Shown: positions 35,837 to 43,213 of the stretch, piece by piece
How the letters are laid out: every line of letters starts with the position of its first letter
How positions within the stretch are numbered: position 1 is the first letter of the stretch
NCBI GenBank assembly: GCA_946403075.1
Contig: CAMIYN010000010.1
Location: 1-46,339, forward strand
Length of the DNA: 46,339 bases
Direction of reading: 5' to 3'
Origin: an uncultured Lachnospiraceae bacterium
GTDB lineage: Bacteria > Bacillota > Clostridia > Lachnospirales > Lachnospiraceae
Position numbers and translations under genes: made by a program
Notes under the pieces: model-generated
Told to the model about the DNA's origin: nothing
Database searches by the model: none
The model's input: only the letters and a program-made list of their open reading frames with translations

Positions 35837-36043
35837 ATGTATAAAGTAGATGCCAAAGGCCTATCTTGTCCTGAACCTGTGATACTCACTATGAATGCTG
35901 TAAAATTGGGACACAAAGAAATAAGTGTTGAACTCTCAGACCCTGTCCCCGTAGAAAATGTGACAAGGTATGCTAAAAGTCAAGGCTTTACAGTAAAAGA
36001 AACTAAAGAAAATGATATAACTACTTTACTACTAACAAAATAA
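35837..36043 (+). CDS. yedF: TusA/YedF-like sulfurtransferase
   Basis: This 68-residue SirA/TusA-fold protein has the active-site motif LSCPEPVILT, whose Cys carries persulfide or perselenide. Full-length YedF proteins are often about 200 residues with an extra domain; here only the TusA-like part is present, followed by a separate DUF3343 gene. It sits 2 bp after yedE. It probably carries selenium from YedE or the desulfurase towards SelD; this is inferred from the gene order. Confidence 0.88.
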   Translation: MYKVDAKGLSCPEPVILTMNAVKLGHKEISVELSDPVPVENVTRYAKSQGFTVKETKENDITTLLLTK

Positions 36044-36289
36044 ATGAAATTAATTGCAACCGTGCATTCTCACTTTGGTGCAATGCACATAAAGAAAATA
36101 CTTTCTAAATATAATATTAATTCACAAATGGCACCAGTCCCACGCTTTTTAAGTTCAAGTTGTGGGACTTGTGTTATTTTTGATTATGAAAAAGTATTCC
36201 CTACAGAAAACATCCCAGATGATATTGAAAAAATAGTTAAAATATTAGATAATAATAAATATGAAATTTTATATTTAGCGGAGAATTAA
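36044..36289 (+). CDS. DUF3343 protein linked to selenium metabolism
   Basis: This 81-residue protein has the DUF3343 pattern: MKLIATVHSHFGAMHIKKIL, then APVPRFLSSSCGTCVIFDYE. The two Cys in SSSCGTC are the likely reactive site. The family is found with selD and yedF in many selenium-using bacteria; its exact role is not settled. It starts directly after the yedF stop and ends 1 bp before selD. Confidence 0.85.
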   Translation: MKLIATVHSHFGAMHIKKILSKYNINSQMAPVPRFLSSSCGTCVIFDYEKVFPTENIPDDIEKIVKILDNNKYEILYLAEN

Positions 36290-36290
36290 T

Positions 36291-37325
36291 ATGGATGATG
36301 TTAAACTTACAAAATTTACAAATTGTGGTGGCTGAGGGGCAAAAGTGAGTGCGGGGACACTCAAAAATTTATTAAAAGATTTCAAAAAATTTAATAACAA
36401 AAATCTAATTGTAGGTTTTGACAATAATGATGATGCAAGTGTCTATAAAATAAGTGATGATGTAGCAGTAATAGAATCCGTTGATTTTTTCCCTCCAATA
36501 GTTGATGATCCATATATTTATGGTCAAATTGCAGTGGCAAATTCAATCAGTGATATATATGCTATGGGTGGAACACCTACTACAGCACTAAATATTTTAT
36601 GTATAAAATCAGATATTAATGAAGATGTCATAAGAGAGATATTAAAAGGTGGTTTTAACAAAGCATATGAAGCAGAGATAACTATTGCAGGAGGACACAC
36701 CATAAATGGGGATGAATTATTATATGGTCTCAGTGTATCAGGAATTGTTAATCCAAAAAAAATTTTATCGAATAGCAGTGCAAAAGTTGGAGATAAACTA
36801 ATACTCACAAAAAAACTTGGTATAGGAATTATAACTACAGCACTAAAAGGTGGACTTGTTTCAAAAACTCTAGAAGATGAAATTTGTAATCAAATGTCTA
36901 CACTAAACAAATATAGTTTTGATATTGCAAAAAAATATAAAATTAATAGTCTAACAGATGTAACTGGGTTTTCATTACTTGGGCATTCATATGAAATGGC
37001 AAAAGGAAGTAAAGTTTGTATAAATATATATAGTAATAATTTGATATATTTTAATGATGCTATAAATTTTTCTGATATGGGGTTAATCCCAGCAGGCAAT
37101 AAAAGAAATAAAGAATTTACAGATGGCAATGTGAAAATTAATGATAAAATCACTCAATCAATTATTGATATATGCTATTCGCCTGAAACAAGTGGGGGGT
37201 TACTTATCTCTATTGATAAAAACGATGCAACTAACTGCATAAACGAAATGAAAAAAAATAAAATTGATGCTTCTATCGTAGGGGAGGTAGTAGAATATAA
37301 TAATACCTATGTTAATCTAATATAA
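36291..37325 (+). CDS. selD: Selenophosphate synthetase with selenocysteine (UGA read as Sec)
   Basis: The true start is ATG at 36291, 1 bp after the previous stop. Codon 15 (36333-36335) is TGA in the context FTNCGG-U-GAKVSAGTL, exactly where SelD has its catalytic Cys or Sec, followed by the essential Lys. Reading UGA as selenocysteine gives a 344-residue protein of normal SelD length. A frame beginning after the TGA (GTG 36345) would lack the active site. Other SelD landmarks: VIESVDFFPPIVDDPYIYG, AVANSISDIYAMGGTP, GGHTINGDELLYGLSVSG. The enzyme makes selenophosphate from selenide and ATP. A SECIS hairpin follows the UGA. Confidence 0.95.
36333..36363 (+). promoter_or_regulatory. Bacterial SECIS element in selD
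   Basis: After UGA (36333-36335) a 10-nt gap is followed by a 6-bp stem, TGAGTG (36346-36351) with CACTCA (36358-36363). The loop is CGGGGA, whose G residues fit the SelB-binding loop. The spacing fits the usual bacterial distance between UGA and the SECIS stem. Confidence 0.85.
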
Positions 37326-37333
37326 AAATCAGT

Positions 37334-37715
37334 GTTGGTGCGAACCAAAGCCATAGGGGCGAAGCATTGCGAGCCCGTAGCAAGAAAGCAGATAAAGTTG
37401 TAAGGGCGAACTTGAAAAATGTAGGGGCGAAGCATCGCGAGCCCTTATGCAAGAAAATAGATAAAGTTGTAGGGGCAAACTAAAAAATGTAGGGGCGAAG
37501 CATCGCGAGCCCGTAGCAAAAAAGTAGATAAAGTTGTAGGGGCAAACTTGAAAAATGTAGGGGCGAAGTACCACGAGCCCGTCGCAAGAGAGTAGCGAAA
37601 GTCATATGGGCGAACCCGAAAAATATAGGGGCGAAGCACCCCGTGCCATAGCAAGAAAGTAGATAAAGTCGTAGAGGCGAACCTAAAAATTGTAGGGGCA
37701 AAGCACCCCGTGCCT
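37334..37715 (+). repeat. Intergenic repeat cluster, variant subfamily
   Basis: It holds about six full units alternating with short GTAGGGGCAAACTTGAAAAAT-like half units, so the period is longer than 47 bp. Cores (opposite sense) include GCAATGC, GCGATGC twice and GTGGTAC. The last two full units instead read GAAGCACCCCGTGCC, which can form a different hairpin, GCAC-CCC-GTGC. Linkers use AGTAGATAAAGTT in place of AGTAGAGTTAAT. The orientation follows selD. Open frames in this stretch are spurious. Confidence 0.85.
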
Positions 37716-38042
37716 AGTGGGGGATTGCAATTTTTCAACCACACAAATATTTTAAAATAAAAAATTAAAACCTTGTTGGGTTTTAACTTTACATATAATC
37801 ATATCAAAATTTATGGATATATTAATATTTTATTAATTCTCATTCCGATAAATAAAATCAATCTTTAAGAATTATTAATAAATATATTTAAATAGATTAT
37901 TTTTATAAACTTTATCATTATAACTTGAATATAAAAACACACATTTCAAAAAAAAATTATATTACTTTATTTATATATTTTTAATTTATGATTTTTAACA
38001 CACAAACATATTTCATTTGGGCTCGCGATGCTTCGCCCCTAC
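37716..38042. repeat. Direct repeat of about 325 bp, copy 1
   Basis: It runs from AGTGGGGGATTGCAATTTTT to the end of a GGGCTC..CCCCTAC unit at 38019-38042. It matches 39277-39600 over its whole length with scattered differences. It is AT-rich and has no open frame. It contains a hairpin at 37765-37786. The two copies flank the secreted paralogue 2 gene. Confidence 0.9.
37765..37786. terminator. Candidate bidirectional terminator hairpin
   Basis: TTAAAACC pairs with GGTTTTAA around TTGTTG, with a T-run on the minus-strand side. It could end selD transcription or transcripts from the right. In the second copy of the direct repeat (near 39318-39336) the same region keeps a weaker, altered hairpin. 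Confidence 0.5.
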
Positions 38043-38116
38043 TGTCTTCGGTAAAACTTAGATTATTATAACATAAAATTTATATTTAGTAAGTCTTTTT
38101 AAAACTTTTTTGTATA
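38037..38116 (-). other. Truncated duplicate of the rplJ promoter and L10 leader start
   Basis: The segment TACTGTCTTCGGTAAAACT, then TTATAACATAAAATTTATAT, then AAAACTTTTTTG, lines up with 40931-41005, the promoter and first bases of the L10 leader upstream of rplJ. The -10 (TATAAT) is kept. The copy ends where it meets the GTAGGGG repeat at 38042, so most of the leader and the gene are missing. The rest of 38117-38187 shows no feature. Confidence 0.75.
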
Positions 38117-38187
38117 AGCTATTTTTATTTATTATACACCAAGTGCCTCTTTCAATTCATCTACACTATTAGTTTATTCATAATTCA

Positions 38188-39072
38188 CTAATAAACACTT
38201 GCTTTAATATTAGTAATCTTGTATCCTCCCTCATTTAGTGTTCTCCATTGTTTTATTTGATAATATGCACCAAAAGCACTAACGACAAAACCCAAATTTA
38301 ATTCATCATCTTTATCAACAAAACCCAACAAATTCAGACTTCCAAAAGGAAAAGGAACATATACCCTGTCTAGAATCCCAGCAGTAGTACTAGATCCTGA
38401 TCCAAATCCATACAAACTAGAACTTACCCAAATAGAATTTACATTATTAAAATTATACTCATCCCCTTTTGATAATACAATGCCTGCTATACCAGTAATC
38501 CCATTAAGTCTATTGCTATAACCATATTCTAAAACATTTATGCCAACTTCATTAAATTGTTCATTATTCCCTTCAAACTTAATAAAAAAATTTAGTAAAC
38601 CTGCTTTACTCATTTTCATAAACTTACTAGCTATCCCCATACAGAATTTTTGTGATGCAGTAGTATATATCACAGCTCCATTTGAACCTTTTTGTGTCCC
38701 ATTAACTTTCACACTATCAGTTCCTATTATCACAGTACTAACATATCCGTTTTCATCTTTTGCTATAACAGTATCACTCTTATCTTTAGATATATCAAAA
38801 GCCGTGCCTACATTTAAAGTCAAACTATGAGTCTGTGTTTCCCCATTCCATATACCATTTCTACTGAGATAAGATGATACCAAACTATCAATTTTTGCAT
38901 CCAATGAGTTTTCAAGGGAAGACATTCTATTAGATAGATTATTGAGATCTGCTGCAAATTCTGCTTTTGTAACGAAGGCAGAGCCATCGGATACAGAGAT
39001 AGCAGCGATTGAATTTATTAATGATATAGATAATATTAAAAATAAAGATATAAACAATTTAAATATTTTCAT
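38188..39072 (-). CDS. Secreted protein, conserved N-terminus and variable C-terminus (paralogue 2)
   Basis: This 294-residue protein has a signal peptide (about 1-23) and short helix (about 38-70) nearly identical to the protein at 23262-24035 (74 of the first 78 residues). From residue 79 the sequences diverge completely: here it is Gly/Ser/Asn-rich with many short beta-like stretches (GYVSTVIIGTDSVKVNGTQ; SSLYGFGSGSSTTAGILD) and one Cys. ATG at 39072 is preceded by AAGG inside a G8 tract (39084-39091). It lies between two copies of a direct repeat of about 325 bp. Function unknown; the modular pattern suggests a surface protein under diversifying pressure. Confidence 0.75.
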   Translation of the reverse strand: MKIFKLFISLFLILSISLINSIAAISVSDGSAFVTKAEFAADLNNLSNRMSSLENSLDAKIDSLVSSYLSRNGIWNGETQTHSLTLNVGTAFDISKDKSDTVIAKDENGYVSTVIIGTDSVKVNGTQKGSNGAVIYTTASQKFCMGIASKFMKMSKAGLLNFFIKFEGNNEQFNEVGINVLEYGYSNRLNGITGIAGIVLSKGDEYNFNNVNSIWVSSSLYGFGSGSSTTAGILDRVYVPFPFGSLNLLGFVDKDDELNLGFVVSAFGAYYQIKQWRTLNEGGYKITNIKASVY

Positions 39073-39083
39073 ATGTTTATGAA

Positions 39084-39091
39084 CCCCCCCC
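39084..39091 (-). promoter_or_regulatory. G8 tract at the ribosome-binding site of paralogue 2
   Basis: AAGGGGGGGG on the minus strand lies 11 bp before the start codon, the same as in paralogue 1. A short upstream frame MPPIVVFSYYFPRGGFINI reads through the tract and stops across the start codon (ATATGA). One base gained or lost in the tract would change its frame. Confidence 0.65.
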
Positions 39092-39153
39092 TTGGGAAAT
39101 AGTATGAAAAAACTACAATAGGGGGCATATCAGAAATTGATAGGGGGTGTATT

Positions 39154-39276
39154 TGTAAGGGCAAACTTAAAAATGTAGGGGCCGTAGGGGCGAACCTGAA
39201 AAATGTAGGGGCGAAGCATCGCGAGCCCGTATGCAATATAATTGCGATAGCCGTAGGGGCGAAGCACCGCGAGCCC
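39154..39276 (+). repeat. Intergenic repeat cluster upstream of paralogue 2
   Basis: Two full copies have cores GCGATGC and GCGGTGC (opposite sense), preceded by half units (GTAAGGGCAAACTTAAAAAT; GTAGGGGCC). The orientation is opposite to the gene it precedes, as also seen upstream of paralogue 1. Confidence 0.85.
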
Positions 39277-39600
39277 AGTGGGGGATTGCAATTTTTCAAC
39301 CACACAAATATTTTAAAATAAAAAACCAAAACTCAACAAGGTTTTAGTTTTATGCATAATCATATTAAAATTTATGGATATATTAATATTTTATTAATTC
39401 TTATTCCGATAAATAAAATCAATCTTTAAGAATTATTAATAGACATATTTAAATATTTATTTTAATAAACTTTATCATTATAACTTGAATACAAAAACAC
39501 ACATCCAAAAAAAATTATATTATTTTATTTATATATTTTTAATTTATGATTTTTAACACACAAACATATTTCATTTGGGCTCGCGATGCTTCGCCCCTAC
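39277..39600. repeat. Direct repeat of about 325 bp, copy 2
   Basis: This is homologous to 37716-38042 from end to end, including the repeat unit at its right end (39577-39600). It lies upstream of paralogue 2. No open frame of note. Confidence 0.9.
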
Positions 39601-39846
39601 AATTAACTCTACTGTCTTACTACGGGCTCGCGATGCTTCGCCCCTACAACTAACACTACTGTCTTACTACGGGCTCGTGGTACTTCGCCCCTACAACTAA
39701 CTCTACTGTCTTGCTACGGGCTCGCGATGCTTCGCTCCTACAATTAACACTACTGTCTTGCTACGGGCTCCCAATGGTTCGCCCCTACAACTAACTCTAC
39801 TGTCTTGCTGCGGGCTCGCACTGCTTCGCCCCTACGGCCCCTACGG
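39577..39846 (-). repeat. Intergenic repeat cluster, 6 copies
   Basis: Cores in order are GCGATGC, GCGATGC, GTGGTAC, GCGATGC, CCAATGG and GCACTGC. The last unit ends with three short CCCCTACGG-type units. The cluster lies beyond the rplL terminator, with the GTAGGGG strand in the direction of rplL. Confidence 0.9.
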
Positions 39847-39880
39847 TGCCTACGGATAACTCATAGGCATAATTGTAAAT

Positions 39881-39909
39881 AAAAATCGGTATATCAAATA
39901 CCGATTTTT
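39881..39909 (-). terminator. Rho-independent terminator of rplJ-rplL
   Basis: The perfect 12-bp stem AAAAATCGGTAT / ATACCGATTTTT has a 5-nt loop, about 40 bp past the rplL stop. It is T-rich on both sides and could work in both directions. Confidence 0.85.
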
Positions 39910-39951
39910 TTAAATAACTATTATATTTTAGTTAAAATTAAGAGGCACTTT

Positions 39952-40320
39952 TTACTTTAAAGTACACTTTGCTCCAACTTCTTCTAATTTCTTTTTAATC
40001 TCTTCTGCCTCTGCCTTTGATGCAGCTTCTTTTACTATCTTTGGTGCTCCTTCAACTAAATCTTTTGCTTCTTTTAATCCAAGTCCTGTAGCATCACGAA
40101 CTACCTTAATAACTTTAACTTTCTCTGCACCAGCTTCTGTAAGTTCAACATCAAACTCTGTCTTCTCTTCGCCAGCTGCTGCTCCTTGTCCACCTGCTGC
40201 TTGAACTACAACTCCTGCAGCAGCAGAAACTCCAAATTCTTCTTCACATGCCTTTACTAATTCATTTAGTTCAAGCACAGACATTTCTTTTATAGCACTT
40301 ATAAATTCTTCTTTTGTCAT
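39952..40320 (-). CDS. rplL: Ribosomal protein L7/L12
   Basis: This 122-residue protein forms the ribosomal stalk that recruits translation factors. It has an N-terminal dimerisation helix pair ([19 protein letters not shown]), a Gly/Ala hinge ([13 protein letters not shown]), and the C-terminal factor-binding domain ([20 protein letters not shown]). Length is normal. It lies 20 bp after rplJ with a GGAGG-type ribosome-binding site. Neither rpoB nor rpoC follows; a terminator and repeat cluster lie there instead. Confidence 0.97.
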   Translation of the reverse strand: MTKEEFISAIKEMSVLELNELVKACEEEFGVSAAAGVVVQAAGGQGAAAGEEKTEFDVELTEAGAEKVKVIKVVRDATGLGLKEAKDLVEGAPKIVKEAASKAEAEEIKKKLEEVGAKCTLK

Positions 40321-40340
40321 TTTTTAATCCTCCAATAAAA

Positions 40341-40823
40341 TTATTTTTTTTCTGCAATTTGATTTAATACTCTTGCAAAATTTGTAATAGGGCTCTTCAT
40401 AGAACCTAAAAGTCTACTCAACAATTCTTCTCTTGATGGTATCTCTGCAATGGTAAGAATTGATTTAGCATCATAATAAGTTCCCTCAACAATTCCTGCC
40501 TTTAACTCAAGCTTTGGTGCTGTTTTTGAGAACTTAGCAAGTATTCTTGCAGGAGCTGTAGCATCCGTTTTACTAATAGCCACTGCAGTTGGTCCTTCAA
40601 GATTTGCTGAAAATGCTTCATACAAAGTCCCTGCTATTGCTCTTTTTATATAAGTATTTTTGTAAACCTTATATAAAACTCCAGCTTCTCTAAGTTGTTT
40701 TCTCAAATCAGTATCTTCTGCAACGGTCAAGCCTCTATAGTCTGCAAGAACTGAACCTTTAGAACCATCAAATGCACTTTTTATTTCTTCAATAATTGGT
40801 GCCTTTAATTCAACTTTAGCCAT
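40341..40823 (-). CDS. rplJ: Ribosomal protein L10
   Basis: This 160-residue stalk base protein has an N-terminal rRNA-binding part (SVLADYRGLTVAEDTDLRKQ; YKVYKNTYIKRAI) and a C-terminal helix that carries L7/L12 dimers (SMKSPITNFARVLNQIAEKK). The start ATG follows a GGAGG. An L10 leader RNA lies upstream. The usual neighbours rplK-rplA are absent upstream, so rplJ-rplL form a separate unit here. Confidence 0.96.
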   Translation of the reverse strand: MAKVELKAPIIEEIKSAFDGSKGSVLADYRGLTVAEDTDLRKQLREAGVLYKVYKNTYIKRAIAGTLYEAFSANLEGPTAVAISKTDATAPARILAKFSKTAPKLELKAGIVEGTYYDAKSILTIAEIPSREELLSRLLGSMKSPITNFARVLNQIAEKK

Positions 40824-40860
40824 TTCTCCTCCTTATTTTTTATTCATTTTACCAAAAAAT

Positions 40861-40950
40861 AAAAAAACCATGCCAAAGACATGGAATAAAATTCTAAATT
40901 TATTGCCTCGGTAGGATTTATGCATCGCACCTACTGTCTTCGGTAAAACT
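40861..40950 (-). promoter_or_regulatory. Ribosomal L10 leader RNA with attenuator
   Basis: On the minus strand the transcript contains ACCGAAGACAGTAGGTGC, then CCTACCGAGG, the conserved L10-binding core. It ends in a terminator-like hairpin CCATGTC/GGCATGG at 40884-40868 with a T-run. Binding of L10-L12 to this leader is known to reduce expression of rplJL. Confidence 0.85.
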
Positions 40951-40957
40951 ATGAAAT

Positions 40958-40985
40958 ATTATAGCATAAAATTTATATATATCAA
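40958..40985 (-). promoter_or_regulatory. Promoter of rplJ-rplL
   Basis: On the minus strand TTGATA (40985-40980) and TATAAT (40963-40958) are 16 bp apart, giving a start near 40951, the beginning of the L10 leader. A similar promoter region is duplicated at 38056-38085. Confidence 0.7.
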
Positions 40986-41019
40986 GTAATTTTGAAAACT
41001 TTTTTGTTGAAATTTTTAA

Positions 41020-41118
41020 AGAAATCTCTAAAAATTATCTAAAGCTTCCTATTAAATCATCAGGATTCAGTCCCTTCAAAAATGAATTTTTTAAACCTTT
41101 CTATTTTTAGAAGTTATC
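41020..41118 (+). mobile_element. MITE-like element, about 99 bp, copy E
   Basis: It begins GAAATCTCTAAAAATT and ends TTTTTAGAAGTTATC, imperfect inverted repeats. In the reverse sense the middle contains GAAGGGACTGAATCCTGATG, like the AAAGGACTGAA part of copies A-C. It lies between the rplJ promoter and the next gene. Confidence 0.55.
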
Positions 41119-41244
41119 TTAAAAAATACAGATTTTCGTAAAAAGAACTTTTAGTAAATTTTGTGATTTTTTCCATTTATTTATTGACAAAAAAACAAAT
41201 TTCTAAATTTTTTTAATAAAATCAAATTTTTTTTTAGAAAATTA

Positions 41245-41273
41245 TTGATTTTTTTTTATTATATTGTTATACT
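41245..41273 (+). promoter_or_regulatory. Promoter of the dpaL-ygeY operon, possibly leaderless
   Basis: TTGATT (41245-41250) and TATACT (41268-41273) are 17 bp apart. The ATG at 41280 is only 6 bp past the -10, so transcription may start at the start codon itself. No ribosome-binding site is present. Confidence 0.55.
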
Positions 41274-41279
41274 CTTTTT

Positions 41280-41999
41280 ATGAAAAAAAAGATAATAAAA
41301 AAAGATTATTCTACTATTAAAAATTCTAAAAAACAGTCTACAATGCAAGATTTTACATTAGAAAACTTGGTAGTTATTGCAAAAGATTTTGCGGCTCATT
41401 TTGGTAAAAATTGCGAAATTTGTATCCACGATATGTATTCAAAAGAATTAGAGCACACCATACTATATATTGAAAATGGTCATGTTACAAATAGAAAAGT
41501 GGGGGATTCTCCATCTGATAATTTTTTACACAATAAAAAATTAATGGACGAAGGTATAGCACCTGAAAATAAAATTTCTTATACACAGAGAACAAAAGAT
41601 GGCAAATATTTAAAATCATCCACTATTTTTTTGAAAGACCAAAAAGGAAAATTTAGATATATGCTATGCATAAACCAAGATATGAGTTCTATAATAAGTG
41701 CAAAAGTCACTATTGATTCAATGCTTGATACTAATGTAAAACCAAATGATGTCACAATTCAAGATAATGTCGTAAACCTACTTGATGCTTTGATAAACAA
41801 ATGTATAGAAATGATTGGCAAATCTCCATCCAATATGACTAAAGATGAAAAAAAGAGAGCAATAAAATATTTAAATGATGCAGGGGCATTTTTAATTACA
41901 GGTTCTGGGGACACTATAGCCAATTGGCTAAACATAAGTAAATTTACACTATATTCATATATGAACATAGAAAAAAAGAAAAAAGGAGAAAAGAAATGA
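41280..41999 (+). CDS. YheO-like PAS/HTH transcriptional regulator
   Basis: This 239-residue protein has a basic N-terminal tail, a YheO-like PAS domain (about 25-130: LVVIAKDFAAHFGKNCEICIH; YIENGHVTNRKVGDS; RYMLCINQDMSSI) and a C-terminal helix-turn-helix (about 190-230: AIKYLNDAGAFLITGSGDTI, NWLNISKFTLYSYM). Such regulators, including DauR, control amino-acid catabolic genes. Its stop overlaps the dpaL start (ATGA), so it should be made together with the enzymes it probably regulates. The inducer may be the DpaL substrate; inference. Confidence 0.85.
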   Translation: MKKKIIKKDYSTIKNSKKQSTMQDFTLENLVVIAKDFAAHFGKNCEICIHDMYSKELEHTILYIENGHVTNRKVGDSPSDNFLHNKKLMDEGIAPENKISYTQRTKDGKYLKSSTIFLKDQKGKFRYMLCINQDMSSIISAKVTIDSMLDTNVKPNDVTIQDNVVNLLDALINKCIEMIGKSPSNMTKDEKKRAIKYLNDAGAFLITGSGDTIANWLNISKFTLYSYMNIEKKKKGEKK

Positions 42000-43192
42000 G
42001 TAAAGATATTGAATGGAAATTAAATACAATGCCTAAAACTGATGATAAAAATCTACATCTTATGAGTGTAGAAGAAGTAAAAAAGGCTCAAAATTTTCAC
42101 AAAAGCTTTCCACAATATGAAAAAACACCTCTTGTTAATTTAAAGCAAATGGCTGCTTATTTGGGTTTATCTGAAATACATATAAAGGATGAATCTTATC
42201 GCTTTGGATTAAATGCATTTAAAGTTCTTGGAGGTTCTTATGCTATGGGTAGATATATAGCAGATGAATTAAAAAAGGATATAAAGGATGTGGATTATAA
42301 TTATTTGACAAGTGACAAATTAAAAAAAGAATTTGGGCAAGCAACATTTTTCTCTGCCACTGATGGAAATCATGGTAGAGGAGTTGCATGGTCTGCAAAC
42401 AAATTAGGTCAAAAGAGTGTAATTTTTATGCCAAAAGGTTCAACAGAGACAAGACTTGAAAATATTAGAAAAGAAGGAGCTACTGCTACTATCGAAGAAT
42501 TTAACTATGATGACTGTGTTAGAAAAGCTGCAAGCGAAGCAGAAAAGGTAGAACATGGGGTTGTAGTTCAAGACACTGCTTGGGAAGGTTATGAAAAAAT
42601 ACCAGCTTGGATCATGGAGGGCTATGGAACTATGGCACTTGAAGCTGACGAAGATATGGGAAAAAGACCTACTCATATATTCGTTCAAGCAGGAGTTGGC
42701 TCTCTCGCTGGTGGTATGGTTGGTTATTTTGCAAATAAATATAAAGATAACCCACCTATAATGGTAGTTGTAGAGGCAGCTGCTGCAAATTGTTTGTATC
42801 AAGGTGCAGTTGCAAATGATGGAAAGCCAAGAATAGTGACAGGTGATATGGTGACTATTATGGCAGGACTTGCCTGTGGTGAGCCAAATATCACTTCTTG
42901 GGATATATTAAAAAATCATGTGACATGTTTTGTATCTGCAGCTGACAAAATTGCAGCACTTGGTATGAGAATGTTAGGTGCTCCTATAAAAGGGGATACT
43001 CCTATTATCTCAGGTGAGTCTGGTGCTGTTCCATTTGGAGTTCTTGCTACAATTATGAAAGATGATAATTATAAAGAGTTGAGAGCTGCATTAAAACTTG
43101 ACAAAAATTCAAATGTTTTATTATTTAGCACAGAAGGTAATACTGACCCTGAAAGATACGAGAATATCGTATGGAAAGGGCTTGAAAAATAA
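41996..43192 (+). CDS. dpaL: Diaminopropionate ammonia-lyase
   Basis: This 398-residue PLP enzyme (YgeX) splits 2,3-diaminopropionate into pyruvate and two ammonia. The PLP Lys is K76 in SYRFGLNAFKVLGGSYA. SATDGNHGRGVAWSA, VQAGVGSLAGGM and the late STEGNTDPERY segment also match the family. Length is right. The start overlaps the regulator stop. The ygeY gene follows 21 bp later with an AAGGAGG site. DpaL gives ammonia and pyruvate from an unusual amino acid. Confidence 0.94.
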   Translation: MSKDIEWKLNTMPKTDDKNLHLMSVEEVKKAQNFHKSFPQYEKTPLVNLKQMAAYLGLSEIHIKDESYRFGLNAFKVLGGSYAMGRYIADELKKDIKDVDYNYLTSDKLKKEFGQATFFSATDGNHGRGVAWSANKLGQKSVIFMPKGSTETRLENIRKEGATATIEEFNYDDCVRKAASEAEKVEHGVVVQDTAWEGYEKIPAWIMEGYGTMALEADEDMGKRPTHIFVQAGVGSLAGGMVGYFANKYKDNPPIMVVVEAAAANCLYQGAVANDGKPRIVTGDMVTIMAGLACGEPNITSWDILKNHVTCFVSAADKIAALGMRMLGAPIKGDTPIISGESGAVPFGVLATIMKDDNYKELRAALKLDKNSNVLLFSTEGNTDPERYENIVWKGLEK

Positions 43193-43213
43193 AAAATTTT
43201 AAGGAGGATATTT

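Noticed and set aside
36345..37325. selD as a shorter gene starting at GTG 36345
   Set aside because: It would lack the catalytic residue and Lys. The upstream frame with UGA and SECIS explains the gene fully.
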